From Planctomycetota bacterium (GTDB lineage: Bacteria; Planctomycetota; SZUA-567; H5-PLA8): a stretch of DNA of 64,000 bases. Within the stretch, counting starts at the first letter, position 1. Every line of letters begins with the position of its first letter. Where the stretch lies: assembly GCA_027493525.1 (NCBI GenBank), contig JAOSKN010000001.1:372001-436000 (forward strand). The letters run 5' to 3'. The position numbers and the translations under genes were made by a program. Shown in pieces: positions 42,201 through 52,076 of the stretch. The notes beneath the pieces are model-generated. The model saw only the letters and a program-made list of their open reading frames with translations. It had not been told where the DNA came from and ran no database searches.

Positions 42201-45200
42201 TGAAAATCGTTGTCCGGACCGCTCGCCACCCACACCAGCGGAACCGGAATCAGATGTTGCACCCGCACATCCAGGGCATCGTGGCTGTCCGTGTAGGTTA
42301 CCTTCAAGTCTTCAGAGCCGTTTTGCTGCAAGGTCCCGTCGTCCAGGTTGGCCGCCCCAGCCACGGTGAGCATACCCACCACATTTCGGAAGGAACCCGA
42401 GGCTACGCTCAATTCATTGAGCGTCAGCGTCTCCCGGTCACCTGTCGTTAAGCTCTCGACGACGACCATGGTTGCATCCAGAATGCTTCCATCGCTATTG
42501 CCGTCCCAATCCACCAGCGACACGTACAAGTCCGCGCCAGCCGCCAAACTAGTGATGACCTCGCCCGAACTGTCCGTAAAGCCCACTTCCTTGGCCTTCA
42601 GCGCCAGTTTGCCCGTTCCGATTTCGTTGACGAGTCCCTGGTTGTCGAAGACTTCGACCCGGTTCAAGTCGAAGGTCGTGCCGGTCTGGACATTCACCAC
42701 GCCCTGATTCTCGAAGCGAGGCGTTGGCAAGAACCCTTGCCCGGTCTCCAACGCATACTGGCCGCTCAGGTTCGTCGTCCCGCCGCTCTCCTTGAAGAAC
42801 GTCGAGCCCCCGAAGGTAAAATTCCTGTTACGTTCAGCACCGAGCCCGGACCGCCCTCGTGATACAGGCGTCCGCCGCGCGTCACCGGCGGCGTCCAACT
42901 CAACGTCTGCGTTCCCGATCCACGGAACGAGAATAACGGCCACGACTCGACCGATATTGTCCCACCCGTATGCAAAAAAATCGCCCTGGTGCAGCGTCAC
43001 GACGCTCACGATCACATCCGTGCCGCCTTGAATCCGCACGTCCCCATCCGTCTCCGCGTTCAGCGTCAAGCGGGTCCCGCCCGTCACCGTCACATCGCCG
43101 TGCACGTAACCGTTCACCCTGTTGTCGCTGCCGCCCGTGCTCACCAACTGTCCGGCCGTCGAATCCGATTCCACCGCCATGTTCGCGCCGCCTTCGATGC
43201 GAACGTCGCCGCCCACTTCCTGCGTATCGATGAAATTGCTGCTGGCGGTACCTCCCTGCACCGTCACATTGCCGCCGATGCGCTGCGTGCGAATCTTCAC
43301 GCCGCCCAGCTTCACGTCCGTGACCAACACGTTCCCGTCAATCCGGTTCGTCGCGGGCGTCCCCGACATGACCAGACCGTTGCCACCGCCCACCGTCAGG
43401 TTGCCGCGAATGCGCACCGTATCCAGATCCATCCGTACGCTCGCCAACGTCGCGTTCACGTGCTGATACCCCGCCGCGATCGTTAAGTGGATCACTTCCA
43501 CCGGATGCTGCGCGATGCACGCTTTCGTCGACGACCCGTCGAATAGAATGCTGTCGAAGCGGCTCGGAATCCGGTTCGGACTCCAGTTCAACGGATCGTG
43601 AAAATCGTTGTCCGGACCGCTCGCCACCCACACCAGCGGAACCGGAATCAGATGTTGCACCCGCACATCCAGGGCATCGTGGCTGTCCGTGTAGGTTACC
43701 TTCAAGTCTTCAGAGCCGTTTTGCTGCAAGGTCCCGTCGTCCAGGTTGGCCGCCCCAGCCACGGTGAGCATACCCACCACATTTCGGAAGGAACCCGAGG
43801 CTACGCTCAATTCATTGAGCGTCAGCGTCTCCCGGTCACCTGTCGTTAAGCTCTCGACGACGACCCTGGTTGCATCCAGGATGCTTCCATCGCTATTGCC
43901 GTCCCAATCCACCAGCGACACGTACAAGTCCGCGCCAGCCGCCAAACTAGTGATGACCTCGCCCGAACTGTCCGTAAAGCCCACTTCCTTGGCCTTCAGC
44001 GCCAGTTTGCCCGTTCCGATTTCGTTGACGAGTCCCTGGTTGTCGAAGACTTCGACCCGGTTCAAGTCGAAGGTCGTGCCGGTCTGGACATTCACCACGC
44101 CCTGATTCTCGAAGCGAGGCGTTGGCAAGAACCCTTGCCCGGTCTCCAACGCATACTGGCCGCTCAGGTTCGTCGTCCCGCCGCTCTCCTTGAAGAACGT
44201 CGAGCCCCCGAAGGTAAAATTCCCTGTTACGTTCAGCACCGAGCCCGGACCGCCCTCGTGATACAGGCGTCCGCCGCGCGTCACCGGCGGCGTCCAACTC
44301 AACGTCTGCGTTCCCGATCCACGGAACGAGAATAACGGCCACGACTCGACCGATATTGTCCCACCCGTATGCAAAAAAATCGCCCTGGTGCAGCGTCACG
44401 ACGCTCACGATCACATCCGTGCCGCCTTGAATCCGCACGTCCCCATCCGTCTCCGCGTTCAGCGTCAAGCGGGTCCCGCCCGTCACCGTCACATCGCCGT
44501 GCACGTAACCGTTCACCCTGTTGTCGCTGCCGCCCGTGCTCACCAACTGTCCGGCCGTCGAATCCGATTCCACCGCCATGTTCGCGCCGCCTTCGATGCG
44601 AACGTCGCCGCCCACTTCCTGCGTATCGATGAAATTGCTGCTGGCGGTACCTCCCTGCACCGTCACATTGCCGCCGATGCGCTGCGTGCGAATCTTCACG
44701 CCGCCCAGCTTCACGTCCGTGACCAACACGTTCCCGTCAATCCGGTTCGTCGCGGGCGTCCCCGACATGACCAGACCGTTGCCACCGCCCACCGTCAGGT
44801 TGCCGCGAATGCGCACCGTATCCAGGTCCATCCGTACGCTCGCCAACGTCGCGTTCACGTGCTGATACCCCGCCGCGATCGTTAAGTGGATCACTTCCAC
44901 CGGATGCTGCGCGATGCACGCTTTCGTCGACGACCCGTCGAATAGAATGCTGTCGAAGCGGCTCGGAATCCGGTTCGGACTCCAGTTCAACGGATCGTGA
45001 AAATCGTTCCCAGGTCCGTTCCCGCTCCAGACCAGGACTCGAGGCAACATATTGCGGGTAATGGAATCCGAGCCGTCTTCATCGTCGACGTAGGAAACGC
45101 GCACATCTTCGCCAGAACTGTATTGCAGAATCCCGTCGCCTGAATTGGCCACACCGCTTGCGGCTGGCAATCCCACCGTGTTGCGAAAGACCGCGGACGC

Positions 45201-46100
45201 CGCATCGGTTTCCGTCAGTGAAATCGTCTCCGTATCGCCCGTCGTCAAGCTTTGAATAACTACGCCAGACGTTTCGGATGCCGTACCGTCGAGGTTCTCG
45301 TCTTCATCGTGCAGCGTGACAAAAACGTCCTCTCCATCCTCGATGAACCACTTCAAATTCCCCGAAGCGTCGGAGAAAAACAGATCGTTCGCGGCGCGCA
45401 ATATCTTTCCCGTGCCCGATTCCGTAATCAGGCCGTCATTTGTATAGCTGGTCGCACCGTTCGCATTCAGTACCGCGCCGTCGAGCACATTCAACGTGCC
45501 CTCATTGTCGAACGCGACGTTCTGCAGCGTCACCGTCCCCGAAAGGCTCGTCGTGTCGCCGGCGGGAAGTTCCCAGATGCTGTCGAGCACCAGGTTGCCC
45601 AACACGTTCAGGGTCTGGCCCGCTCCGGCTCCGGTCGTAAGCACTCCCAACTGCATTCCGCCGGGACCGGGATCGAAGTTCTGCGCCGCGCCGCCTTCGA
45701 ACTTGAACGCGCCGCTCGTGGTCAACCCGTTGGATCGCTCGAAATGGCCTTTGAAAACGTGCGTGGCCGACCCCCAATCGACGCTTCCGCCGTTCTGCTG
45801 AAAGTCGCCATTGAGGGTCAGAGCCACCCCGTCAAAAGTCAGCGTCGCGGTGTACCCGGCGGCCAGAGTAAGGCTGCCAATTTCCTGCACGGAGGAAACC
45901 AGGCAGTCGGTCGCCGAGGTGGCGTCGAATATCACGTCGTCAGCAGCAGTGGGCACGGTTCCGGTGGACCAGTTCTCCGGGGTGCTCCACTGCCCGTCTG
46001 CGGATGCGTTACTCCAGACGATCTCCGCGGACTGGGCGCAGGCTGAAATCCCAAGAAGGATCGCCAGTATGACGAGAGCTATTTGCCTGGGGCTTCGCAT
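39257..46100 (-). CDS. Giant secreted repeat protein with PKD domain (frameshifted)
   Basis: After frame repair about 2,280 residues. The N-terminus (MRSPRQIALVILAILLGISAC) is a signal peptide, with ISAC resembling a lipobox. G-N-W motifs (WSTPENWSTGTVPTAADDVIFD, WSPNRIPSRFDSILFD) resemble bacterial surface beta-helix proteins. Three blocks of 331 codons alternate with two of 135 codons. The C-terminus holds a HYDIN/choice-of-anchor D-like Ig domain (PTSVLFPAQALSGGVLASVDVTIENTTGQ) and a PKD domain (YHWDFGDGTALD). The frame breaks because A6 has become A7 at 44373-44379; repeat copy 2 carries the same extra A and a compensating missing C. Likely an extracellular adhesin or matrix protein; function not proven. 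Confidence 0.78.
41220..45008. repeat. Near-identical 1,398-bp tandem repeats inside giant gene
   Basis: Block A occurs three times (41220-42211, 42618-43609, 44016-45008) and block B twice (42212-42617, 43610-44015). The repeat unit A+B is 1,398 bp, exactly 466 codons, once single-base indels are discounted. Only a handful of substitutions separate the copies, for example at about 42469/43867 and 44826, so the duplication is recent or kept uniform by gene conversion. It encodes repeated WSPNRIPSRFDS and GGNVTVQGGT-type beta-helix turns. Confidence 0.92.
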
Positions 46101-46266
46101 GGTTGCCTTATCTTGAACTCGTCAGACTCTGAGCAGGATTCAAGCCACCCTTAGATCTGAAACAAAACTCTAAGATATCCCTGCACCCGATACAACCCGG
46201 AACGTAGGTGCAATAAATATAGATAAGGCCTCCTGTCGCACGTGTGCAATGCAATAGACCACCTGC
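46101..46266. other. Intergenic spacer upstream of giant gene
   Basis: This 166-base spacer has a moderately AT-rich middle and must hold the minus-strand promoter of the giant secreted protein gene. I see only a weak TTGTAT/TAGAGT pair and no repeats. Confidence 0.4.
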
Positions 46267-48723
46267 TCACTTCCTCCGCAGCTCCTCCAGCACCGCCAGC
46301 GCGTGGCGGCGGGCGCGGGGGTCGGGGGCGCGGACGGCGGCTTCGAGCCAGGGCACGGACTTGTTCCCGAAGAGCGCCAGCGTGCGGCCGGCGGCGCGGG
46401 CGACAAAATCCTCGCGGTCGCCCAAGACGCGGATCAGGACCGGGATCATCTCCTCGTGCTCGGGCGCGTAGTTGCCGAGCAGTTCGGCCATGGTGCCGCG
46501 TTCCAGCGGCAGCATGCCCGGCAGCGTCAGCTTCAGCATGCGCGGGACCACGAGGTCCGGGTCGGCCTTCAGCCGCGCCAGGACGCGGAGCACCCAGTAC
46601 GGCGCTTCGTGCTCGTCGAGCTTGAGCAGTTCGCGCAGCGGCGCGACGGCCGGCTGGCCCACGGCGACGAGGCCCGAGTGCGCGGCGCGGGCGACGGGCT
46701 CCCGGGCGTCGAGCACGCCGGCGACGAGGGCTTCGATGACGCGCGCGGCGTTGGGATCGCCGGTCTTCGCGCCGAGGCCCAGATCGCCCAGCGCCCAGGC
46801 CGCGGCCATGCGCCGCTCGGGCAGCGGCCAGGTGAGCAGTTCGATCAGCGGTTTGACGGCCTCCTTCGCGGCGTCACCCATGGAGCCGATCGCCAGGAGC
46901 GCGGCCTCGGCGGCCGCGTCGTCCGCGCCGCAGGCGAGGTCGAAGAGTTCGTTGAGCGTGGTCGCGCCGGCGGGACCCATGACGCGAATCGCCTTCGCGA
47001 CGCGGCAGGCCACGGCGGGGTCGTCGCGCTTGAGCGCGCGGCTCAGCCAGGGCCCGGCCTGGACGCCGTGCGGCTTGAGCGCCAGGCCCAGCAGTTCGAG
47101 GGTCCGTTCGTCGTCGGCGGCCTCGCGCTGCGCGAAGGCGGCCATATTCGGGACGGCGGGCTCGGCCTCCGCGCCGAGCGCGGCGAAGGCGGCGAGCGCG
47201 GCGCGGTGGCGCGCGGGGTCGTCGCCGCCCAGCCAGTCGGCGAGGATCGGCACGGCGCGGCGCGCATGCTCGCCGTAGAAGCCCAGGCTGCGCGCGGCGG
47301 CGACCTTGACCTCGACGTCGGGATTCTCCAGCGCGGCCAGGAGCGCCTCGGCGTTGGCCTCGGCCTGTTCGGTCCGCCCGAAGAGCGCGGCGGCGGCCTC
47401 GGCGCGGCGCCTGGGATCCGGCTCCTTGGCGAGCGCCTGCCGCACGCTCGCATCGCGGCGGACTTCGTAGACCGAACGGATCGGCTCGCGCTCGGGCGCG
47501 CGCGTCACGTTGGCCAGGGCGAGTTCCAGCTCGGCGCGTTCGGCCGGATCGTCGGCCTCCACCACGCGCCCGGCGATGCGGTCGGCGGCGGCCTTGGCGT
47601 ACGGGCCGAGCTGATTCAAGGCCGCGACGGCCGCGCGGCGGACGGCGGGCGCCGGGTCCTTGAGCTGCGCCACGATCGCGTCGAGCGGGTCGGCGCCGGG
47701 GCTGCCGAGCCGGGCGAGGACGCGCAGCGCCGCGATCTTGCGCGCGGGCGCGGCCTTGGGGTCCTCCAACGCCTCCTTCAATGAGGGCACGCCGGCCGCG
47801 CCGCAGCGCAGCAGGATCTCTTCGGCGTCCGCGCCGGCCTTGGGATCGCCCAGGGCGTTGGCGTAAATGCCGGGGCGGTAATTGCCGAGCAGGTCGGCTG
47901 CCGCCAAGGCGCGCAGCAGCGGGCCCCAGGTGTCCGGATCGTGCCGCGAACCGACGGCGAGGAGCAGGAGTTTCTCCGCGCGGCCTTTCGCCAGCGGCCC
48001 CATGCGTTCGAGCGCGCCGAGGATCTCGAGCTGCGCGGCGGGCCGCTCGGCGCGCGCGAAGGCCTCGACGAGGATTTCGGCGCCCCGCTCGCCCAGGCAG
48101 CGCAGCGCCAGCGCGGCGGCGGGCGCGTCCGCGGCGGTGCGCACGGCCCGCGCGAGGCGTTCGAGGATCTGCTCCCGCCAGGCCTCCATGTTGCCCTGGA
48201 AATAGACGGTGACGGCGGCGCCGAAGGCGGCGTGGCGCAGTTCGGGATCGCCGGAGCGCAGCAGCGCGAGGACGGCCTCGGCGACGGGCGGCTGGGCGGG
48301 GGCGATCCTCGCGGCGGCCGCGCAGGCGGCCGCGCGCAGGTCCAGCGCGGCCTTCTCGTCGCTTAGGCACTGGAGGAGCGGACCCAGCGCCGGGAGCGCC
48401 CGCGGACCGATATGGCCCAGGGCTTCGACGGCGAGACGGCGGAGCAGCGGGTCGCGCGGCGCGTCGAGAAGCTTCGTCAACGCGGGCACGGCGGGCGCGG
48501 CCTCGGGGCCGAACTCGCCCAGGCAGTAGACGGCCTTCTGGCGCTCCTCGGGGAGGTCGTGGCCTTCCAGGTGCGCGACCCAGCCGGCCACGTCGACGCC
48601 GAGGATCTTGCCGACCGCGTAGGGCTCGGGCGCGGGGTCTTCTCCGGCGAAGACGCCGGCGGCCGCCAGCAGGAGGCCGAGGGCGATGGGCCAGGAGTTC
48701 CGGAGGGCACGCACAGGCATCAT
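46267..48723 (-). CDS. Secreted HEAT-repeat protein
   Basis: 818 residues beginning with a signal peptide (NSWPIALGLLLAAAGVFAGED). About 18-20 HEAT-like repeats follow, of the form PAVPALTKLLDAPRDPLLRRLAVEALGHIGP, WPLPERRMAAAWALGDLGLG, DFVARAAGRTLALFGNKSVPWLEAAVR. HEAT solenoids are protein-binding scaffolds. Planctomycetes encode many such exported proteins of unknown role. Two in-frame Met codons begin the gene; either may be used. The kinase at 59753 and the protein at 63108 share the HEAT architecture. Confidence 0.85.
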   Translation of the reverse strand: MMPVRALRNSWPIALGLLLAAAGVFAGEDPAPEPYAVGKILGVDVAGWVAHLEGHDLPEERQKAVYCLGEFGPEAAPAVPALTKLLDAPRDPLLRRLAVEALGHIGPRALPALGPLLQCLSDEKAALDLRAAACAAAARIAPAQPPVAEAVLALLRSGDPELRHAAFGAAVTVYFQGNMEAWREQILERLARAVRTAADAPAAALALRCLGERGAEILVEAFARAERPAAQLEILGALERMGPLAKGRAEKLLLLAVGSRHDPDTWGPLLRALAAADLLGNYRPGIYANALGDPKAGADAEEILLRCGAAGVPSLKEALEDPKAAPARKIAALRVLARLGSPGADPLDAIVAQLKDPAPAVRRAAVAALNQLGPYAKAAADRIAGRVVEADDPAERAELELALANVTRAPEREPIRSVYEVRRDASVRQALAKEPDPRRRAEAAAALFGRTEQAEANAEALLAALENPDVEVKVAAARSLGFYGEHARRAVPILADWLGGDDPARHRAALAAFAALGAEAEPAVPNMAAFAQREAADDERTLELLGLALKPHGVQAGPWLSRALKRDDPAVACRVAKAIRVMGPAGATTLNELFDLACGADDAAAEAALLAIGSMGDAAKEAVKPLIELLTWPLPERRMAAAWALGDLGLGAKTGDPNAARVIEALVAGVLDAREPVARAAHSGLVAVGQPAVAPLRELLKLDEHEAPYWVLRVLARLKADPDLVVPRMLKLTLPGMLPLERGTMAELLGNYAPEHEEMIPVLIRVLGDREDFVARAAGRTLALFGNKSVPWLEAAVRAPDPRARRHALAVLEELRRK

Positions 48724-48784
48724 CGCTTCCGATTATGCGAGAGAAGGCGGGCGCGTCAAAGCCCCCGCGCGGAAACGTGCGGCG

Positions 48785-49213
48785 TCAGTTCAGGTATCGG
48801 ATGATGAAGGCCGCGCTGGCCGTGAAGATCGCGAAAATGAAGAAGAAGAGAATCAGGAGCCGCGAACGGCGGTCGAGGTAAGCGCGGTAGTCGGCCTGGC
48901 GGCGCGCGGCGTCGTCGAGTTCGGCCAGTTCGCCTTGGCCGCGAAAGCCGCGCGAGGCGCGGACGCGGCTGTCGCCGGCCGGGCGGAGCCGCTCGCGGGC
49001 GTCGGGGCTGAGGCGCATGCGGCGGGCCTGCTCGGCGCTGGGCGGATCGAGGCCCTCGGCGCGGCGCGGGTCGTCCCCGCGATGCCGGCGCAGGAAGAAG
49101 GCCAGCACGCGGCGTTCGACGCGCAGGCGCCACGGAGGGTCGGGCGCATCGCGAAGGCGCGCGTCCAGGCGCTCCAGGCGCTCGCGCCAGCGGCTCAAGG
49201 GGCGTTGCGGCAT
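48785..49213 (-). CDS. Tail-anchored membrane protein, paralogue of next gene
   Basis: 142 residues. The N-terminal region RWRERLERLDARLRDAPDPPWRLRVERRVLAFFLRRHRGDDP matches the upstream gene's LWRERLACLEARLAAGSLEPWRHQMERRVLAYLLRRHDDAE. A charged middle and a C-terminal membrane helix (LLILFFFIFAIFTASAAFII) follow. The ATG at 49213 starts where the similarity starts. The two genes are 28 bases apart on the same strand and arose by tandem duplication. The family is not one I recognise; the topology suggests a cytoplasmic helical domain anchored by its tail. Confidence 0.7.
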   Translation of the reverse strand: MPQRPLSRWRERLERLDARLRDAPDPPWRLRVERRVLAFFLRRHRGDDPRRAEGLDPPSAEQARRMRLSPDARERLRPAGDSRVRASRGFRGQGELAELDDAARRQADYRAYLDRRSRLLILFFFIFAIFTASAAFIIRYLN

Positions 49214-49241
49214 GGGACGGGTTTCCCGGCGCGAGAGGCGT

Positions 49242-49742
49242 TCAACGGGTCCAGGCGTCGGGGTAGACGCCCAGGCGGTGGGCCGCGGCCAGATACGCCA
49301 GCAGAAAAGCCCCCGCGAAGACGGCGATGCCCAACAGGACACGCAGGCACAGACCCTTCCAGGTCATGGGCGGCGGCGCGCGCCCTGCGTCGTCCGCTTC
49401 CCACGCCGGGAGTTCGTCGCCCCAGTCGTCCGCCTGCCGGCCACCCGCGCGCCAATCGTTGAGCGCGTCGTAGTCCTCCGGCGCGTCCAGACCCAGGCGG
49501 TCGCCCACCTCCCGGCGAAGCCGCAAGCGCTCGGTGCGCCGGGCGCTCTCGGCGTCGAGTTGCTCCGCGGCGCGCGGCGGGTCGGCGTACTCGGCGTCGT
49601 CATGGCGCCGGAGGAGGTACGCCAACACGCGCCGTTCCATCTGGTGCCGCCAAGGCTCGAGGCTCCCCGCGGCCAGGCGGGCCTCCAAGCAGGCCAGCCG
49701 CTCCCGCCAGAGGTCCACCAGGCGTTTGAAGGCAATGACCAT
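49242..49742 (-). CDS. Tail-anchored membrane protein, first of tandem pair
   Basis: 166 residues: the shared N-terminal helical module (see the gene at 48785), an Asp/Glu-rich middle (RLGLDAPEDYDALNDW..., ADDWGDELPAWEADDAG) and a C-terminal membrane helix (LCLRVLLGIAVFAGAFLLAYLAAA) with a short periplasmic tail. The module WRxRLxxLxARL...RRVLAxxLRRH is the conserved part. No known domain recognised. Probably co-transcribed with the downstream paralogue. Confidence 0.7.
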   Translation of the reverse strand: MVIAFKRLVDLWRERLACLEARLAAGSLEPWRHQMERRVLAYLLRRHDDAEYADPPRAAEQLDAESARRTERLRLRREVGDRLGLDAPEDYDALNDWRAGGRQADDWGDELPAWEADDAGRAPPPMTWKGLCLRVLLGIAVFAGAFLLAYLAAAHRLGVYPDAWTR

Positions 49743-50368
49743 GTGCGCGATCCCAAGCAGACCCTTCTATAATATAAGGAGGGAACGGCAATCCTTTCGG
49801 CCCGCGCAGCGTACCGGAGCGAAAGTCTACAGAGCTTAAAAAAGATGCACTATCGTGCACTTCGGCGCGACGAGCGCGAAACACCCGCTCGATGTCAGCG
49901 AACCCGGTTTGAGCGCCAGCCGCAACCTCGAATGAACGGGAAACACCGTCACACGGTATCTACGAGAGCTTAAAAAAGATGCACATATGTTGGTTTCGTG
50001 GTCATTCTGCCCAGAATTTCAAGCGCAAGGTGAATGCCAAGGTGCAAAAATCAGACGAGTAACCCGCGGTCGATCCATGCTCCCCAACGGGCCGTACCGA
50101 GGCATGGGGAAACCGACCTCCTCGATCCCCAGCACATGCCGGGCCGGGGCGATGTAAACGATATTATTTATTTTCATATACCATAAACATGGGTTGCCGG
50201 AACCCGCCCGGCGCCCTGATCCGATCTGGAAGGCGCGAAGGCGGCGGTCCTTTCTGAAGTTGCCATCGCAGGGGGCGTTGGGATAACGGCACGCAGGCGC
50301 TCGCTGGAAGCGCCCTTCTGGGTGAGTGCGCCCGCTCTTGAGCGCGGCGTTGCCGCGAAAGGCCGAGC
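49743..50368. other. 626-base non-coding region with direct repeats
   Basis: It carries two copies of a roughly 25-base motif, AGCTTAAAAAAGATGCAC, at 49834-49850 and 49968-49984, each preceded by TCTAC a few bases earlier. A third, shorter copy lies at 6113-6129. GTGCA palindromes follow the first copy. On the minus strand 50010-50130 shows a short open stretch (LGIEEVGFPMPRYGPLGSM) that might be a gene remnant. Bases 50156-50200 are AT-rich and could hold the fabD promoter. No intact gene seen. Confidence 0.5.
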
Positions 50369-51301
50369 ATGTCCGCCAAGCCCGTTCTCGTCTTCCCCGG
50401 TCAAGGCGCCCAGGCCGTCGGCATGGGCAAGGACCTGGCCGAGGCGTACCCCGAGGTGAGGGCGCTCTTCGCGCGCGCCGACGAGGTGCTCGGCTTCGGA
50501 CTGACGAAGCTCGTCTTCGAAGGCCCCGAGGAGGATCTCGTCGATACGGCGGTGCAGCAGCCGGCGCTGGTGCTGGCGAGCCTCGCGGCGCTGAAGGCGC
50601 TGGAACTCAGGCGCGGCGCGCCGGTGGAGGCCGCGGCGGCGGCGGGGCTCTCGCTGGGCGAGTACTCGGCGCTGGCGGCCGTCGGCGCGCTGGCCTTCGA
50701 GGACGCGCTGAAGCTGGTGCGGCGGCGCGGCGAGCTGATGAAGATGGCGAGCGCGCGGACCGCCAGCAGCATGGCGGTGATCCTGAAGCTCGACGAGGCC
50801 GGCGTGCGCGCGGCGTGCGAGCAGGCCGCGCGGGAGACGCAACAGATCGTGAGCCCCTGCAATTTCAACGGCGGCGGGCAGATCGTGATCGGCGGGCAGA
50901 CCGAGGCGCTCGCGCGCGCGGGCGAGCTGTGCAAGGAGCGGAAGGGGCGCGTGATGCCGCTGAAGGTCGCCGGCGCGTTTCATACGGCGCTGATGCAGCC
51001 GGCCGCCGACGGATTGAAGGAGGCGCTCGACGCCGCGCCGATCCGGCGCGCCCAGGCGCCGGTCTACGCCAACGCGACCGCGAAACCCGTGCAGGAGCCG
51101 GATGAGATTCGCGCGGCCCTGCACGCGCAGCTCACCCGCCCGGTGCTGTGGGAACCGAGCGTGCGGGCGATGTTCGCGGCGGGGCTGACAAACTTTCTGG
51201 AACTCGGCGCGGGCAAGAGCGTGAGCAACATGATCAAGAAGATCGCGCCGGACGCGACGGTGGCCAACGCGGGCACGGCGGCGGAGGTGGCGGCGCTGTA
51301 G
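50369..51301 (+). CDS. fabD: Malonyl-CoA:ACP transacylase
   Basis: 310 residues: VFPGQGAQAVGMGKDLAE, QQPALVLASLAALKALEL, active-site serine S95 in AAGLSLGEYSALAAVGAL, VAGAFHTALMQPA (catalytic His) and LELGAGKSVSNMIKKI. It loads malonate onto acyl carrier protein for fatty-acid synthesis. The canonical GHSxGE is GLSLGE here, with Leu for His, a variant I associate with planctomycete FabD proteins. fabG, acpP and fabF, its usual operon partners, lie 2.6 kb downstream beyond an island of mobile or repeat DNA. Confidence 0.95.
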   Translation: MSAKPVLVFPGQGAQAVGMGKDLAEAYPEVRALFARADEVLGFGLTKLVFEGPEEDLVDTAVQQPALVLASLAALKALELRRGAPVEAAAAAGLSLGEYSALAAVGALAFEDALKLVRRRGELMKMASARTASSMAVILKLDEAGVRAACEQAARETQQIVSPCNFNGGGQIVIGGQTEALARAGELCKERKGRVMPLKVAGAFHTALMQPAADGLKEALDAAPIRRAQAPVYANATAKPVQEPDEIRAALHAQLTRPVLWEPSVRAMFAAGLTNFLELGAGKSVSNMIKKIAPDATVANAGTAAEVAAL

Positions 51302-51440
51302 CGGGAAGGTGGTTACTGGTTCGGCGTTCCTTTTCAGCGTTTACGGTTCGGCCGAGACCGGTACCAAAAGGCCGGACCTTCCGTCTTTTCCAGTGGCAAG
51401 TATGAGGTAGAATGGGGACAGGCAGCGTGGAGCCGCGCCC

Positions 51441-51731
51441 ATGGGTATACGCGAATTATTGCACGAAAAGCGCGAGGAGATTCTCGCCCTTGCCGCCCGG
51501 TATGGGGCGCGAAACGTGCGCGTTTTCGGTTCGGTGGCGCGCGGCACGGCGACTGCGGAGAGCGATATCGACTTCCTGGTGACTTTCGATCCGTCGTCCA
51601 GCCTGATGGATCACGCGGCGCTGCTCGCGGCCTTGGAAGAATTGCTGAAACGCAAGGTGGATGTGGCGCCAGACGACTGCCTCCGGCCTCGAGTTCGTGC
51701 TCGTGTGCTTCAAGAGGCCGTGGCGTTATGA
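51441..51731 (+). CDS. mntA: MNT-type nucleotidyltransferase antitoxin
   Basis: 96 residues of a minimal nucleotidyltransferase: VRVFGSVARGTATAESDIDFLVTF contains GS-X10-DXD exactly. In type VII toxin-antitoxin systems MntA adds AMP to a tyrosine of the HEPN toxin HepT and silences it. The next gene encodes that partner, overlapping by 4 bases. A third acidic residue is expected at the VDVA strand (KRKVDVAPDD). Located inside the fab operon island. Confidence 0.88.
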   Translation: MGIRELLHEKREEILALAARYGARNVRVFGSVARGTATAESDIDFLVTFDPSSSLMDHAALLAALEELLKRKVDVAPDDCLRPRVRARVLQEAVAL

Positions 51732-52072
51732 GAGACGACCGAGGGTACTTGGAAGATATACTTTCGGCTATTCAGCAGATCGAAAAGCAGGTCGAGAAAG
51801 GTCGAGATGCCTTCCTCGCAGAAGAACTGATTCAAGTCTGGATGATTCACCACATTCAGATCATTGGCGAGGCCATCGGGAAACTGTCCGAAGAGTTGAA
51901 AGCAAAACACCCGAAAGTGCCGTGGACCGCCATAAAGGCCATGCGAAACGTCCTGGTACATTTCTACTTTGGCATAAGGCTGGAAAAAGTGTGGGAAGCG
52001 GTTGAGCAAGACGTTCCGGCGCTCAAAGCACAGATTGAATCCATCCTCATATCTCTTCAATCAGGGAACTAA
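51728..52072 (+). CDS. hepT: HEPN-domain (HepT-like, DUF86) toxin
   Basis: 114 residues, all-helical, with the HEPN RNase motif RX4HXY (R73, H78, Y80 in MRNVLVHFYFGI). Y80 is the expected AMP-accepting tyrosine. The DUF86 features HHIQIIGEAIGKLSEELK and LEKVWEAVEQDVPALK are present. It is probably an RNA-cleaving toxin neutralised by the upstream MntA-like protein. GC content is clearly lower than in fabD or fabG, in keeping with transfer. Confidence 0.88.
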   Translation: MRDDRGYLEDILSAIQQIEKQVEKGRDAFLAEELIQVWMIHHIQIIGEAIGKLSEELKAKHPKVPWTAIKAMRNVLVHFYFGIRLEKVWEAVEQDVPALKAQIESILISLQSGN

Positions 52073-52076
52073 TCTC

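Noticed and set aside
44370..44380. Programmed frameshift site (A7) in the giant gene
   Set aside because: Copy 1 of the same repeat has A6 in frame and copy 2 has A7 plus a compensating deletion, so random homopolymer miscalls explain it better; no stimulatory structure is evident.
50010..50170. Transposase remnant upstream of fabD
   Set aside because: A short open stretch exists on the minus strand, but no transposase motif can be recognised, so it is mentioned only as a possible remnant.
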